Positions 42,554 to 50,706 of a stretch of DNA of 64,000 bases are shown here, one piece after another. Source of the stretch: Phytohabitans flavus (GTDB lineage: Bacteria; Actinomycetota; Actinomycetes; Mycobacteriales; Micromonosporaceae); NCBI RefSeq assembly GCF_011764545.1, contig NZ_AP022870.1:2650001-2714000 (forward strand), written 5' to 3'. Both the position numbers and the translations under genes were made by a program. Each line of letters opens with the position of its first letter. Within the stretch, counting starts at the first letter, position 1. The notes under the pieces are model-generated. The model did not search any database, was not told where the DNA came from, and saw only the letters and a program-made list of their open reading frames with translations.

Positions 42554-42581
42554 GGGAATCGTCCGACCGACCCCTGTCGTT
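42554..42581 (+). promoter_or_regulatory. Candidate SigR/SigH-type promoter of rbpA
   Basis: GGGAAT (42554-42559) and GTT (42579-42581) separated by 19 bp, 43 bp before the rbpA ATG. rbpA is a known member of the thiol-oxidative SigR regulon in Streptomyces, which uses GGAAT/GTT boxes. A second GGAAAT/GTT pair lies near 42436-42460. Confidence 0.45.
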
Positions 42582-42624
42582 ACAAAAGTGAAGACCAGCA
42601 CCACGACCGAGGGGAAAGCCGATC

Positions 42625-42969
42625 ATGGGCGAGCGCATGCTGCGCGGGAGCCGTCTGGGAGCAGTCAGCTACGAGTCCGACCGCAACACGGAGCTGGCCC
42701 CGCGACAGACCCGCGAGTACCTCTGCGCCAAGGGACACCAGTTCGAGGTGCCCTTCGCCGTTGACGCCGAGGTCCCGATGACCTGGGAGTGCAAGTTCGA
42801 CGGCAGCGTGGCACGCCTGGTGGACGGCAGCGAGCCGGAGCAGAAGAAGGCCAAGCCCCCGCGCACCCACTGGGACATGCTGCTGGAGCGGCGTTCGATC
42901 GCCGAGCTCGAGGACATCCTGGCCGAGCGCCTGGAGGAGGTCCGCGCTCGGCGCGGCCGTTCCGCCTGA
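42625..42969 (+). CDS. rbpA: RNA polymerase-binding protein RbpA
   Basis: 114 aa. Actinobacteria-specific transcription factor that binds RNA polymerase and the principal sigma factor and stabilises the open complex. The core domain YLCAKGHQFEVPFAVDAEVPMTWECKFDG (two Cys) and the C-terminal sigma-interaction domain KPPRTHWDMLLERRSIAELEDILAERLEEVR are both complete. A strong terminator follows. This gene is a firm marker that the organism is an actinobacterium. Confidence 0.97.
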   Translation: MGERMLRGSRLGAVSYESDRNTELAPRQTREYLCAKGHQFEVPFAVDAEVPMTWECKFDGSVARLVDGSEPEQKKAKPPRTHWDMLLERRSIAELEDILAERLEEVRARRGRSA

Positions 42970-42984
42970 CGCGACACGCACGAC

Positions 42985-43014
42985 AGTGGCCCCGCCGATC
43001 CGGCGGGGGCCACT
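42985..43014. terminator. Bidirectional-type terminator between rbpA and fxsA
   Basis: AGTGGCCCCGCCG / CGGCGGGGGCCACT, a 13-bp stem with one bulged G between two convergent genes. Confidence 0.8.
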
Positions 43015-43026
43015 TCGTATGCCGAG

Positions 43027-43485
43027 TTAGACGATTTCGCCTTCGATGGCGCCGTCGGTCTCCGGGGCGCCGCGGTGCACCTTCACCTTGCGGGGGCCGA
43101 AGAGGTCACCCGCGACCGCCGACGACACGCGCCGCTCGGTCCACCGCTGCACGCCGCGCCGCGCCACCGACCGGGCCGGCGGTGTCAGCAGCACCAGGCC
43201 GGCCAGTGCGGTCACGAAGCCGGGCACGCTCAGCAGGATGCCGGCGCCCAACCCGACGATGCCGTCGATGACCCGCTCACCCGGATGCTGGCCGGCATTG
43301 GCGGCGGCGATGAAGCCCCGCCAGGCCCGCATGCCCTCGCGGCGCAGCAGCATCATCCCGAAAAACGAGGCGGCGAGAACCGCCAGCAGCGCCCAGCCGT
43401 AGCCGATCCAGCCGCCGACCAGGACAAAGACGACGATCTCCGCGATCGCCACCAGCGGCACGCCCAACGCGATTGCCCGTCCCAT
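43027..43485 (-). CDS. FxsA family membrane protein
   Basis: 152 aa. Three to four hydrophobic segments: PLVAIAEIVVFVLVGGWIGYGWAL, LLAVLAASFFGMMLLR and GLGAGILLSVPGFVTALAGLVLLTPPARS, the last being the FxsA signature (LLxxPGFxTDxxGxxLLxPPxR). The cytoplasmic tail is charged. In E. coli FxsA overproduction relieves F-plasmid exclusion of phage T7; the normal role is unknown. Confidence 0.92.
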   Translation of the reverse strand: MGRAIALGVPLVAIAEIVVFVLVGGWIGYGWALLAVLAASFFGMMLLRREGMRAWRGFIAAANAGQHPGERVIDGIVGLGAGILLSVPGFVTALAGLVLLTPPARSVARRGVQRWTERRVSSAVAGDLFGPRKVKVHRGAPETDGAIEGEIV

Positions 43486-43521
43486 CCATCAAGGATGCCA
43501 CGGACCGCGCCGGCGCCCCAG

Positions 43522-44316
43522 CTACCGCGTGACGCGGGGCACCCGGTCCAGGACCACGTCGAACCGCTCCCGGTACGCGGCCAGCACCGCCTCGTCGCCG
43601 ACCAGCAGCCGCTCGTCCCGGCGGCCGGTCGGGGCGGTGACGATGAGCTTGTCGCCGCTGAGGGTCACCCGGCCACCGTCGGCGGTCACCATCGAGCAGG
43701 TCAGCGAACGGGTGAAGTGCGACGCCGGCGAGGTGGACTGCCACCAGCAGGTGGGCGCGAAGTCCTCCAGCGCGTACGGGCGGGGGTCGAGCCGGTACTG
43801 CCGCTCCCCGCCCATCAGCACGTCCAGGTCGCCGAAGCCGTCACCGGTATCGGCGTCCATGACCAGGAACGTGCCGGCCGCGTCGGGCTGCGGCCGGCGG
43901 TGGTCCAGGCGCAGCGGGTGGTGCGCGAACCGCCCGAAGCCCACGTCGACGAGCCACGGCTCGTCGAGCTGCACCCGCAGCGCGAGGTGGTCGAACGGCG
44001 GACCGTACCGCTTGCCGCTCCACACCCGGGCGGAGTGGCGGCTCACCCGGTACCCGAGGGCGGTCAGCAGCTGCGCGAACGCCCCGTTGAGCTCGTAGCA
44101 GAAGCCGCCCCGCCGCCGCCCGATGATCTTGTCGGGGAGGGTGTTGAGGTCGATGGTCTCGCCGAGGTGGATGGAGAGGTTTTCGAACGGCACCGTACCG
44201 AGGTGCGCGCGCTGCAACGCCTTCAGGCCCGCCAGGTCCGCGGCGGCCGGGCGGGCGGCGCCGATCCGCGCCAGGTAGTCGTCCACAAAGGAGTCATCGG
44301 CATCAGCATCAGCCAC
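43522..44316 (-). CDS. Arylamine N-acetyltransferase
   Basis: 264 aa from the GTG at 44316, inside the last codons of lnt (8-bp overlap). The acetyl-CoA-dependent NAT has its Cys-His-Asp triad in RRRGGFCYELNGAF, PPFDHLALRV and WLVDVGFGRFAHHP. Actinobacterial NATs acetylate arylamines and in some species participate in lipid or antibiotic metabolism. Coupled to lnt in the same transcript. Confidence 0.93.
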   Translation of the reverse strand: MADADADDSFVDDYLARIGAARPAAADLAGLKALQRAHLGTVPFENLSIHLGETIDLNTLPDKIIGRRRGGFCYELNGAFAQLLTALGYRVSRHSARVWSGKRYGPPFDHLALRVQLDEPWLVDVGFGRFAHHPLRLDHRRPQPDAAGTFLVMDADTGDGFGDLDVLMGGERQYRLDPRPYALEDFAPTCWWQSTSPASHFTRSLTCSMVTADGGRVTLSGDKLIVTAPTGRRDERLLVGDEAVLAAYRERFDVVLDRVPRVTR

Positions 44317-45922
44317 GGCGGCGCACCACGACAGCACCGGCCAGCAGCACCAGGCCCAGGCCCACCAGCAGCACCTCGGGCCACACACCGAGCCGGGTGG
44401 CGAGGGTACGGGACTCGCCGACGTGCAACTGGCGTACCACGACCTCCTGGGTGTTGAACCCGGTGTCCTGGTGCACCTTCCCGTCCGTGGTCACGAACCC
44501 GGACACCCCGACCGTGGACGCCATCAACGACTCGCGGCCGTGCTCGACCGCGCGGAGCCGTACCATCGCCATCTGCTGGCGTGCCTCTGCGACGTCGAAC
44601 GTCGCGTTGTTGGTCTGCACCGCCAGGATCCCAGCGCCGTTGGTGACCGTGTCGCGGACGATGCCGTCGTAGGCGACCTCGAAGCAGATCACGTCGCCGA
44701 CCACCACCGGCCCGGTCCGGACCACGCCGGGCCGGTCGCCGGCCACCATGTTCGCGACCCGGTCGACCTCCTCGCTCACCAGGCGGGCGATGTTTCGCAT
44801 CGGCATGTACTCGGCGAACGGCACCGGGTGCCGCTTCGCGTACAGCTGGTCCAGGTCGGGGCCGGCGTCCGGCCGCCACAGGATGCCGACGTTGCGGACC
44901 TCGCCCTCCCCGGGGCCGCGCAGGATCCCGCCGACCAGGATCGGGGCGCCGATCGCGGCGGCCGCGTCGGAGATGCGACGGTTGGCGGTGGCGTCGCGGA
45001 GCGGGTCGACGTCGCTGGCGTTCTCCGGCCACACCACAAGGTCCGGCTGCGGCTCCTGCCCGGCGGCGACCCGCTCGGAGAGCGCGATGGTGGCGTTGAC
45101 GTGGTTTTCCAGGACGGCGCGGCGCTGGGCGTTGAAGTCCAGGCCCATCCGCGGCACGTTGCCCTGCACGATCGCGACGGTGACCGGCGGGCCGCTCGGC
45201 GACGAGGTCGGCACGAGCAGCCCGACCGCGGTCACGGCGACCGCACCGGCGACCAGCCCGGCCGCGGACAGCACCAGGCGGCCGCGGGCCAGACGCACCC
45301 GCCACAGGTTCCACGGCCGCCACGCGGCGGTCACCAGCAGCCCACCGGCGAGCGCCACCCCGAACGTGACGAGCGGCGCACCACCCACCGCCGCCAGCCG
45401 CAGCAGCGGCGAGTCGTCCTGGGCGAACGCGAGCCGCCCCCACGGAAACCCGCCGTACGGGGCACGGTCGCGGACCGCCTCCTGCACCACCCACAGCAGC
45501 GCGGTCGCCGGCGGCCACGCCCAGCGGAACCGGTCCACGAGCGGGCTCACGTACGCCGACGCACCGCCGAGCAGCCCGATGAACGCCGCCTGGAGCCCCG
45601 ACAGCAGCAGCCACGGCGCCAGCCCGGTGTGCAGGTTGGTCCAGCTCAACAGCAACAGGAAGAGCACCAGCCCGGCGAGCGCCCCCAACCCCAGCCCGGC
45701 CCGGAAACGGCGCCGGTGCACCGCGGCGGCCAGCAGCGCGACACCGACCGGGGCGAGCCACCACAACCCATACGTGGGGAACGACAGCAGCAGCGCGACA
45801 CCGGCGGCCACCGCCATCACCGCACCGGCGGCCAGTGGCAGGGGATGCAGGGCGTCCCGCCGCTGCGATTCCGTAGAGTCGGCCTCAGAAGCCGAGGTCT
45901 CGGCGGGCTCCACCATCGTCAC
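44309..45922 (-). CDS. lnt: Apolipoprotein N-acyltransferase
   Basis: 537 aa (GTG 45922; ATG at 45916 also plausible, with AGGTG before it). The N-terminal half has 6-7 membrane helices (LAAGAVMAVAAGVALLLSFP onward). The C-terminal half is an extracytoplasmic nitrilase-like domain with the Glu-Lys-Cys triad in VVWPENASDVD, YAKRHPVPFAEYMP and DVICFEVAYDG. It N-acylates the amino-terminal Cys of lipoproteins. Overlaps the NAT gene downstream. Confidence 0.95.
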   Translation of the reverse strand: MTMVEPAETSASEADSTESQRRDALHPLPLAAGAVMAVAAGVALLLSFPTYGLWWLAPVGVALLAAAVHRRRFRAGLGLGALAGLVLFLLLLSWTNLHTGLAPWLLLSGLQAAFIGLLGGASAYVSPLVDRFRWAWPPATALLWVVQEAVRDRAPYGGFPWGRLAFAQDDSPLLRLAAVGGAPLVTFGVALAGGLLVTAAWRPWNLWRVRLARGRLVLSAAGLVAGAVAVTAVGLLVPTSSPSGPPVTVAIVQGNVPRMGLDFNAQRRAVLENHVNATIALSERVAAGQEPQPDLVVWPENASDVDPLRDATANRRISDAAAAIGAPILVGGILRGPGEGEVRNVGILWRPDAGPDLDQLYAKRHPVPFAEYMPMRNIARLVSEEVDRVANMVAGDRPGVVRTGPVVVGDVICFEVAYDGIVRDTVTNGAGILAVQTNNATFDVAEARQQMAMVRLRAVEHGRESLMASTVGVSGFVTTDGKVHQDTGFNTQEVVVRQLHVGESRTLATRLGVWPEVLLVGLGLVLLAGAVVVRRRG

Positions 45923-46346
45923 CTGCCGAAGGGTACCGCCCCGCGGGCGTCAATGTCCGATCCCATAAGGCACACGGTTGTACAACGGAAAATCGGGGCG
46001 CCGCCGTAACGGCACCCCGATGCTCCCAGGCCCTACCCGGGGCCGATGCGACAGTTGATCTCCACGACCTTCGGACCGACGGGACGATCGCTGGCTGCTC
46101 CCGCGCCGCCGTTGTCTACTGGCCGCGGTCACCCCCCTGCCGTAGCATCGACTCAGCTCCTCGGCCGGTCCGCGCCGCCCCGCCGACCCCCGCCGGCTGG
46201 ACCTGGTGTCGGCTTGCTTGGCCAGCTGGCGAAGGGGCGAAGCGAACAACAGCCGCTTCCCCGTTGTAGGACCTAAAGACGGTACGTGCCGCCCCCCGCC
46301 GCCTGTCAACCACTCTGGCGTGTCGACGCACCGCGTGTTTCAGCAG
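45923..46346. other. 424-bp intergenic region, no gene recognised
   Basis: Lies upstream of lnt and downstream of the lysine-aminomutase operon. It holds a possible hairpin ATCGGGG...CCCCGAT (about 45993-46022) and a weaker stem near 46228-46264 that could end the mutL-like transcript. No cobalamin riboswitch, tRNA or convincing ORF was seen. Confidence 0.5.
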
Positions 46347-47627
46347 TCACTCGCCGCACAGGTGTTTCCGCAACAAAGCGAGCGCCGCCGCCGGGTGGTC
46401 GGCGGCCAGAAGGCCGCCCGCGGCCAGCACATAGTCCCGATCGACCACTGTGGTCGCCGCCCGCGGGAGGGGCCACCCGCCGCCGTGATCAGCCAAAACC
46501 GCATCGAGTACGGCACGCGCGTCCCCCGTCGACGAATGGCGAAGGACGCCGCCCGAGCCGACCACAAGCGACACTTCCCGCAGGTCCCGCCGCCCGAACC
46601 CGCCCGCCTCACCACGGGCGTGCCGCCGCGCCGCCACGGTCGCGGCAAGGGTGGCCAGCCGCAGGTCGTGCCCGGATTCGGCGATCAGCCCGGGGTCGGC
46701 GGCGCGGCGCTCGGCAGCCTCGGCGAGGCCGTCGTCGTGCGGCAGCTTCTCGGCCGCGGCGGCCGCCACCACACCGGGTGCGCTCCACCGCACGCCCAGA
46801 TCCCCTTCCACGGTGCGGGCCCGGGCGAGTGTGCCGGCGGCCTCGGCGGGCTGCTCCGCACCGGGCGGCAGCGCCGAGTACACGTCGGTGGTGGCCCCAC
46901 CCACGTCCACGACGAGCAACCCGCGCCCGCTCCGGTCGGCGAGCAACTCCACCCCCGCCAGTACCGCGTCCGGCGTCGCCGCCCGTACCAGCCGCGCGAA
47001 CCGCGCCCCGAACTTCCCGCCGATCACGTGCCGCAGGAACACGTCCCGGATCGCCGCCCGCGCCGGGCCCGGCCGCAGCACCCCGATACGCGGCAGCACG
47101 TTGTCCACAATGGTCGCTCCACTGAGGATGCTCCCCACCTCGCCCGCGGCGTCGGCGTTTCCAGCCACCACCACCGGCCACCGCTTGCCGGTCGCGGCCA
47201 GGCGCCGTGCATTGTGGACCAGCACGTCGGCGTCACCACCGTCGGTACCGCCGACCAGCAGCACCACGTCGGGGCGGGCGGCGCGCAGGGCCCGTACCCC
47301 CTCGGCGTCCAGCGGCCCGGCGGCCACGTGCACCACCCGTGCCCCCGCGGACAGGCCCACCCGGTGTCCCGCCTCCGCGGTGACCAGCCGCTCGTAGCCC
47401 ACCACCGCGAGCCGCAGTCCGCCACCGGCGGACGAGCACACGTACCAAGGAAGGGAAGCGGCCTGGAGCCCCGCGGTGGAGGCCCCGACCGCGGCGCCCA
47501 ACCCGGCCATGATGTCGCCGGCCGTCGTCGGATGGGCCGCGGTCGCGACAAGCCGGCCGTCGTCGACGTCGACGACCGCGACCTTCGTGTAGGTGGAGCC
47601 GACGTCCGCGCAGACCGCGACCGTCAC
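46347..47627 (-). CDS. MutL/GlmL-like actin-fold ATPase, probable aminomutase reactivase
   Basis: 426 aa, GTG start with AAGGAGC upstream. ASKHA-type ATPase: CADVGSTYTKVAVVDVDDG (phosphate-1), LLVVDVGGATTDVYSAL (phosphate-2), VVGSGGVLRHSS (adenosine motif). Such GlmL/MutL family proteins accompany B12-dependent amino-acid mutases and are thought to reload or reactivate the cobalamin enzyme. Last gene of the kam operon, 19 bp after kal. Its place beside KamD/KamE supports a chaperone-reactivase role for lysine 5,6-aminomutase. Confidence 0.88.
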   Translation of the reverse strand: MTVAVCADVGSTYTKVAVVDVDDGRLVATAAHPTTAGDIMAGLGAAVGASTAGLQAASLPWYVCSSAGGGLRLAVVGYERLVTAEAGHRVGLSAGARVVHVAAGPLDAEGVRALRAARPDVVLLVGGTDGGDADVLVHNARRLAATGKRWPVVVAGNADAAGEVGSILSGATIVDNVLPRIGVLRPGPARAAIRDVFLRHVIGGKFGARFARLVRAATPDAVLAGVELLADRSGRGLLVVDVGGATTDVYSALPPGAEQPAEAAGTLARARTVEGDLGVRWSAPGVVAAAAAEKLPHDDGLAEAAERRAADPGLIAESGHDLRLATLAATVAARRHARGEAGGFGRRDLREVSLVVGSGGVLRHSSTGDARAVLDAVLADHGGGWPLPRAATTVVDRDYVLAAGGLLAADHPAAALALLRKHLCGE

Positions 47628-47646
47628 GGCGCTCCTTGGCGCGTCT

Positions 47647-48012
47647 TCACGGCACGACCACGGTGCCCACCGCGGTGACCGCGACGATCGGCGGGTCGAG
47701 GACCTGCGCGCCGGACCCGCCCGTCCCGCGGCACACCACCACGCAGGAGAACTCCAGCGTCCGGCTGCGCGTGCCGACCCGCGTCACCGTCGCGGTCGCC
47801 TCCACGACGTCCCCGGCCCGCACCGGCGCCCGAAACTGAACGTCCGAATAGGACGCGAACAGACCCTCGTCCCCGTCCATCCGGATGCACACCTCGGTCG
47901 CGACGTCGCCGAAGAGCCCCAACGCGTACGCCCCGTCGACAAGGTCACCGGCGTAGTGCGCGTGCGAGTACGGCACATAGCGCCGGTGCGTCACCGTCAA
48001 CCCCTCGCTCAC
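47647..48012 (-). CDS. kal: 3-aminobutyryl-CoA ammonia-lyase
   Basis: 121 aa hotdog-fold enzyme that eliminates ammonia from 3-aminobutyryl-CoA to give crotonyl-CoA, the last step specific to lysine fermentation. YVPYSHAHYAGDLVDGAYALGLFGDVATEVCIRMDGDEGLF matches Kal closely. The GTG overlaps the kamE stop by 4 bp (GTGA). Confidence 0.92.
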   Translation of the reverse strand: MSEGLTVTHRRYVPYSHAHYAGDLVDGAYALGLFGDVATEVCIRMDGDEGLFASYSDVQFRAPVRAGDVVEATATVTRVGTRSRTLEFSCVVVCRGTGGSGAQVLDPPIVAVTAVGTVVVP

Positions 48013-48758
48013 GCCGCCACCGCCTTCTGGTTGGTGAGCGCGTGGACCAGGTAGCTGGCAACCTCGCGGGGTGTGGTGCCGCGGCCGAAGATGCGGTCGA
48101 CGCCGAGGTCGGCGGCCATCATCTCGTCGAACCGTGGCCCGCCCGCCACCAGCAGCGGCCGCCGCGCCGCCGGAAACGCCTCCCGGAACGCCGCCGACAT
48201 CTCCCGCACGTTGTGCAGGTGCGCGTCCCGCTGCGTGACCACCTGCGAGACAAGCACCGCGTCCGCCTTCTCCACGCGCGCCGCCTCCACAAGCTCCGCG
48301 ACCGTCACCTGAGCCCCGAGGTTGAGCACCTTCAGCTCCCGGTAGTACTCCAGACCCTTCTCACCCGCGATGCCCTTCACGTTCAGGATCGCGTCGATGC
48401 CGACCGTGTGCGCGTCGGTACCGATGCACGCCCCGACCACCGACAGCTTCCGCCGCATCCGGCGCCGTACCGCCGCGTTCACGTCCTTCGCGGTCAGCAG
48501 CGGGTAATCCCGCTCCAACACCCGGACCGCGTCGAGGTCGACGAGGTGGCTCACCCGCCCGTACACCACGAAGAACGTGTAACCGTCACCCATCTGGCGG
48601 GCATGCACAAGCATCGCCGGGTCGAGCCCCATCTTCCCGGCCAGCTGCAACGCGGCCCCCTCGGCCCGCTTGTCATGCGGGACCGGCAGCGTGAACGACA
48701 CCTGCACCATGCCGTCCCCAGTCATATCCCCGTACGGCCGCACGATCTGCCCACTCAC
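48009..48758 (-). CDS. kamE: Lysine 5,6-aminomutase beta (cobalamin-binding) subunit
   Basis: 249 aa from the GTG at 48758 (AGGGAG 5 nt upstream). The B12 domain has the base-off motif GTDAHTVGIDA (DxHxxG) near residue 120. The PLP lysine is in LNVKGIAGEKGLEYY, the site conserved in KamE. FGRGTTPREVASYLVHAL closes the Rossmann-like domain. Partners with KamD to migrate the terminal amino group of L-beta-lysine. Here its start overlaps the rloB stop by 4 bp, and kamD lies 1.95 kb away instead of adjacent. Confidence 0.95.
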   Translation of the reverse strand: MSGQIVRPYGDMTGDGMVQVSFTLPVPHDKRAEGAALQLAGKMGLDPAMLVHARQMGDGYTFFVVYGRVSHLVDLDAVRVLERDYPLLTAKDVNAAVRRRMRRKLSVVGACIGTDAHTVGIDAILNVKGIAGEKGLEYYRELKVLNLGAQVTVAELVEAARVEKADAVLVSQVVTQRDAHLHNVREMSAAFREAFPAARRPLLVAGGPRFDEMMAADLGVDRIFGRGTTPREVASYLVHALTNQKAVAA

Positions 48759-49324
48759 GATTGCTCCCTGACCATCTCCACCAGCCGCCACATCCCCGTA
48801 GACGGGTTCTGCGTGTGGTCGCCGCCGAGTTCCTTCGCCCGCTTCGTCGCGTCACCGATCCCCGCGACGTGGTCAGCGAAGTCCAGCCGCGCCTTGTCGT
48901 AGCCCGGCACATGCTTCTTCAGCCGCACCAGCACGTCTTCGTACCCGGCACAGTGCGCACGGCACTCGGCATGGTGCAACAGCAACCACAACTCGAAGCA
49001 CGGGTTCGACACGGCGAGGTTGATGTCATTGCGCCTGGCCTCGGTAACCGCGGCCTCGATGTCGAACTGGTCGACGTCCACGACGCACCAGACCTCGTCA
49101 AACGAGCCCGGCTTCCGGTCCCGGTACGCGGCGGCGGCCTGCACGAGCTGTTTTGGCGACACGCCCTGCTGCCGGACCTTGATCGTGACGGTCTGCCCGC
49201 GGATCTGCTTCCTCAGCCCGTCGAAGTAGTCCGGCTCTGTCCGGACGGCGCCGCAGTAGATCAGGACTGTGTGCCGACGTTGCGAGGCGGCCTGCCGAGC
49301 CGCGCTGCTATCACGTCGCCTCAT
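48755..49324 (-). CDS. rloB: RloB-family protein (AbiLii-like), partner of RloA
   Basis: 189 aa from the ATG at 49324. Typical RloB blocks: VLIYCGAVRTEPDYFDGLRKQI (family consensus CEGxxTExxYF, the glutamate replaced by Gly-Ala here), EVWCVVDVDQFD (acidic pair), and NLAVSNPCFELWLLLHH (the diagnostic SNPxFExWxLLH). The fold is TOPRIM-like, so it is probably a metal-dependent nuclease or nucleic-acid enzyme. The start overlaps rloA by 14 bp and the stop overlaps kamE by 4 bp. Long in-frame upstream extensions are shadows of rloA. RloA/RloB pairs are related to the lactococcal AbiL phage-abortive system. Confidence 0.88.
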   Translation of the reverse strand: MRRRDSSAARQAASQRRHTVLIYCGAVRTEPDYFDGLRKQIRGQTVTIKVRQQGVSPKQLVQAAAAYRDRKPGSFDEVWCVVDVDQFDIEAAVTEARRNDINLAVSNPCFELWLLLHHAECRAHCAGYEDVLVRLKKHVPGYDKARLDFADHVAGIGDATKRAKELGGDHTQNPSTGMWRLVEMVREQS

Positions 49325-50666
49325 CGGGCCCTCGCCTGGGGCGGAATGCCTCGCGGAAGTCGGAGCCCGACAGGATGGGGATCGCGCCGTAGCCACCAGC
49401 GAGGTAACGACCTTCGGTGTTCTCGTGTTTTCGCGGGTGGAAATCTGTGAGCGGGTAGAGGCGGGTAGCACCAGTATCGGCGTCCTTCTCCACGAACCAC
49501 ACTTCGTCCCGCGACAGCATCTCCTCGTCGAGCAGCGTCGCATCGTGTGTGGTGAACACCAGTTGCGCGCCGCGCGGGTTCGTCTCCTGATCCCTGAACA
49601 GGTCGATCAGCCGTGCCGAAAGGTGCGGATGAAGGCTTGCGTCCACCTCGTCGACGACGAGCAGGTCTCCGCTGTGGATCACGGCCAACGCGTGGGACAC
49701 GAGAGCCAGCCAGCTCTTAGTGCCAGCGGACTGATCTTCAAGCCCCAGGCCTACCGCGTTCTGCCCGTGGTGGAAAAGCAGGCGAGGGTGAGTGATCCAC
49801 TGGCCGCCGTCACGTATTTGGCTGAACTTGTCCCATACGACCTCCATGAGTGGCCGATCGAAGGCCGCCTCGACCAGACGCCTGAGGTCCGCCCTGGTGT
49901 TTTGGAGAATCTCCTGGTTGACCAGTCCGCGATCGACAAGATCATCAACCAGTTCGGCGGCCAACCGCTCGGTCGCGGAATCACTGACCGTCACGTCGGT
50001 TATCCCAAGATCCGCGGCCCGGACCAGGGCCAGGATTGATGCCCGGCCGCGCTCGTCCCGCAGCCGTGCCATCACCTCGTCTTGCAGTACCTCCCCGGCG
50101 TCGCCGAACACCACCGCCTTTCGGAACCACTGGAACGCGGGGTCGGCCTCCGCCAGCTCGTTTTGGGCGGCGACTCCTAGGAACAGCGCGTTGGGACGCG
50201 TCTGGCGATCCAGAGACTCCGCCCGCGCTCGATAGTCCGGAACCGTCGAGCCGAGGCGAAGACCCTTGTCGTCGCGCTCGAAGATGGCCCGGCGGCGGTT
50301 GTGCGGATAGGTGTACAGCCATTCGCTGCGCACCCGCTCACTGTCCACCTCGACGCCGTACGAATACCGCTCGCCGTCCACCGCGATCTCGACCGCGTAC
50401 CCCGAAGGCGCCTCGACCGCCTTCGGGTCGAGGCGGAACGGCGTACGCGGAATCCCGGAGCCGGCCTCCCATGCCGCATACGAGGTCCGTACCGCGTTCT
50501 GGAGCCACCGCAGCGCGTCGAGCAGGTTGGACTTGCCGGAGGCGTTGGCGCCGAAAATCGCGGCGACCGGGACGACCGGCTTGCTCTTGTCGTACGCCGG
50601 CAGGAGCGACAGCTCCTGCTCGTCCTTGATCGACTTGTGGTTTTCGACGCGGAAGCTACGCAGCAT
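49311..50666 (-). CDS. rloA: RloA-like AAA/ABC-type ATPase (AbiLi-like, phage defence)
   Basis: 451 aa. RecF/SMC-like ATPase of the COG1106 type. N-terminus MLRSFRVENHKSIKDEQELSL, Walker A IFGANASGKSNLLDALRWLQ, signature LEDQSAGTKSWLAL, Walker B DLLVVDEVDASLHPHL, and histidine switch VFTTHDATLL. Middle region (residues 150-290) is variable, as expected for target sensing. With RloB it forms a two-gene defence module. Start 40 bp after the kamD stop, on the same strand as the aminomutase operon. Confidence 0.9.
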   Translation of the reverse strand: MLRSFRVENHKSIKDEQELSLLPAYDKSKPVVPVAAIFGANASGKSNLLDALRWLQNAVRTSYAAWEAGSGIPRTPFRLDPKAVEAPSGYAVEIAVDGERYSYGVEVDSERVRSEWLYTYPHNRRRAIFERDDKGLRLGSTVPDYRARAESLDRQTRPNALFLGVAAQNELAEADPAFQWFRKAVVFGDAGEVLQDEVMARLRDERGRASILALVRAADLGITDVTVSDSATERLAAELVDDLVDRGLVNQEILQNTRADLRRLVEAAFDRPLMEVVWDKFSQIRDGGQWITHPRLLFHHGQNAVGLGLEDQSAGTKSWLALVSHALAVIHSGDLLVVDEVDASLHPHLSARLIDLFRDQETNPRGAQLVFTTHDATLLDEEMLSRDEVWFVEKDADTGATRLYPLTDFHPRKHENTEGRYLAGGYGAIPILSGSDFREAFRPRRGPDEAT

Positions 50667-50706
50667 GGCTACCTTCAGCCCTCATCCTGCAAGTAAACCG
50701 CAAGAA

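Noticed and set aside
49325..49543. Upstream extension of rloB to 49543
   Set aside because: This part lies inside rloA in another frame and has shadow composition. RloB proteins begin near the ATG at 49324.
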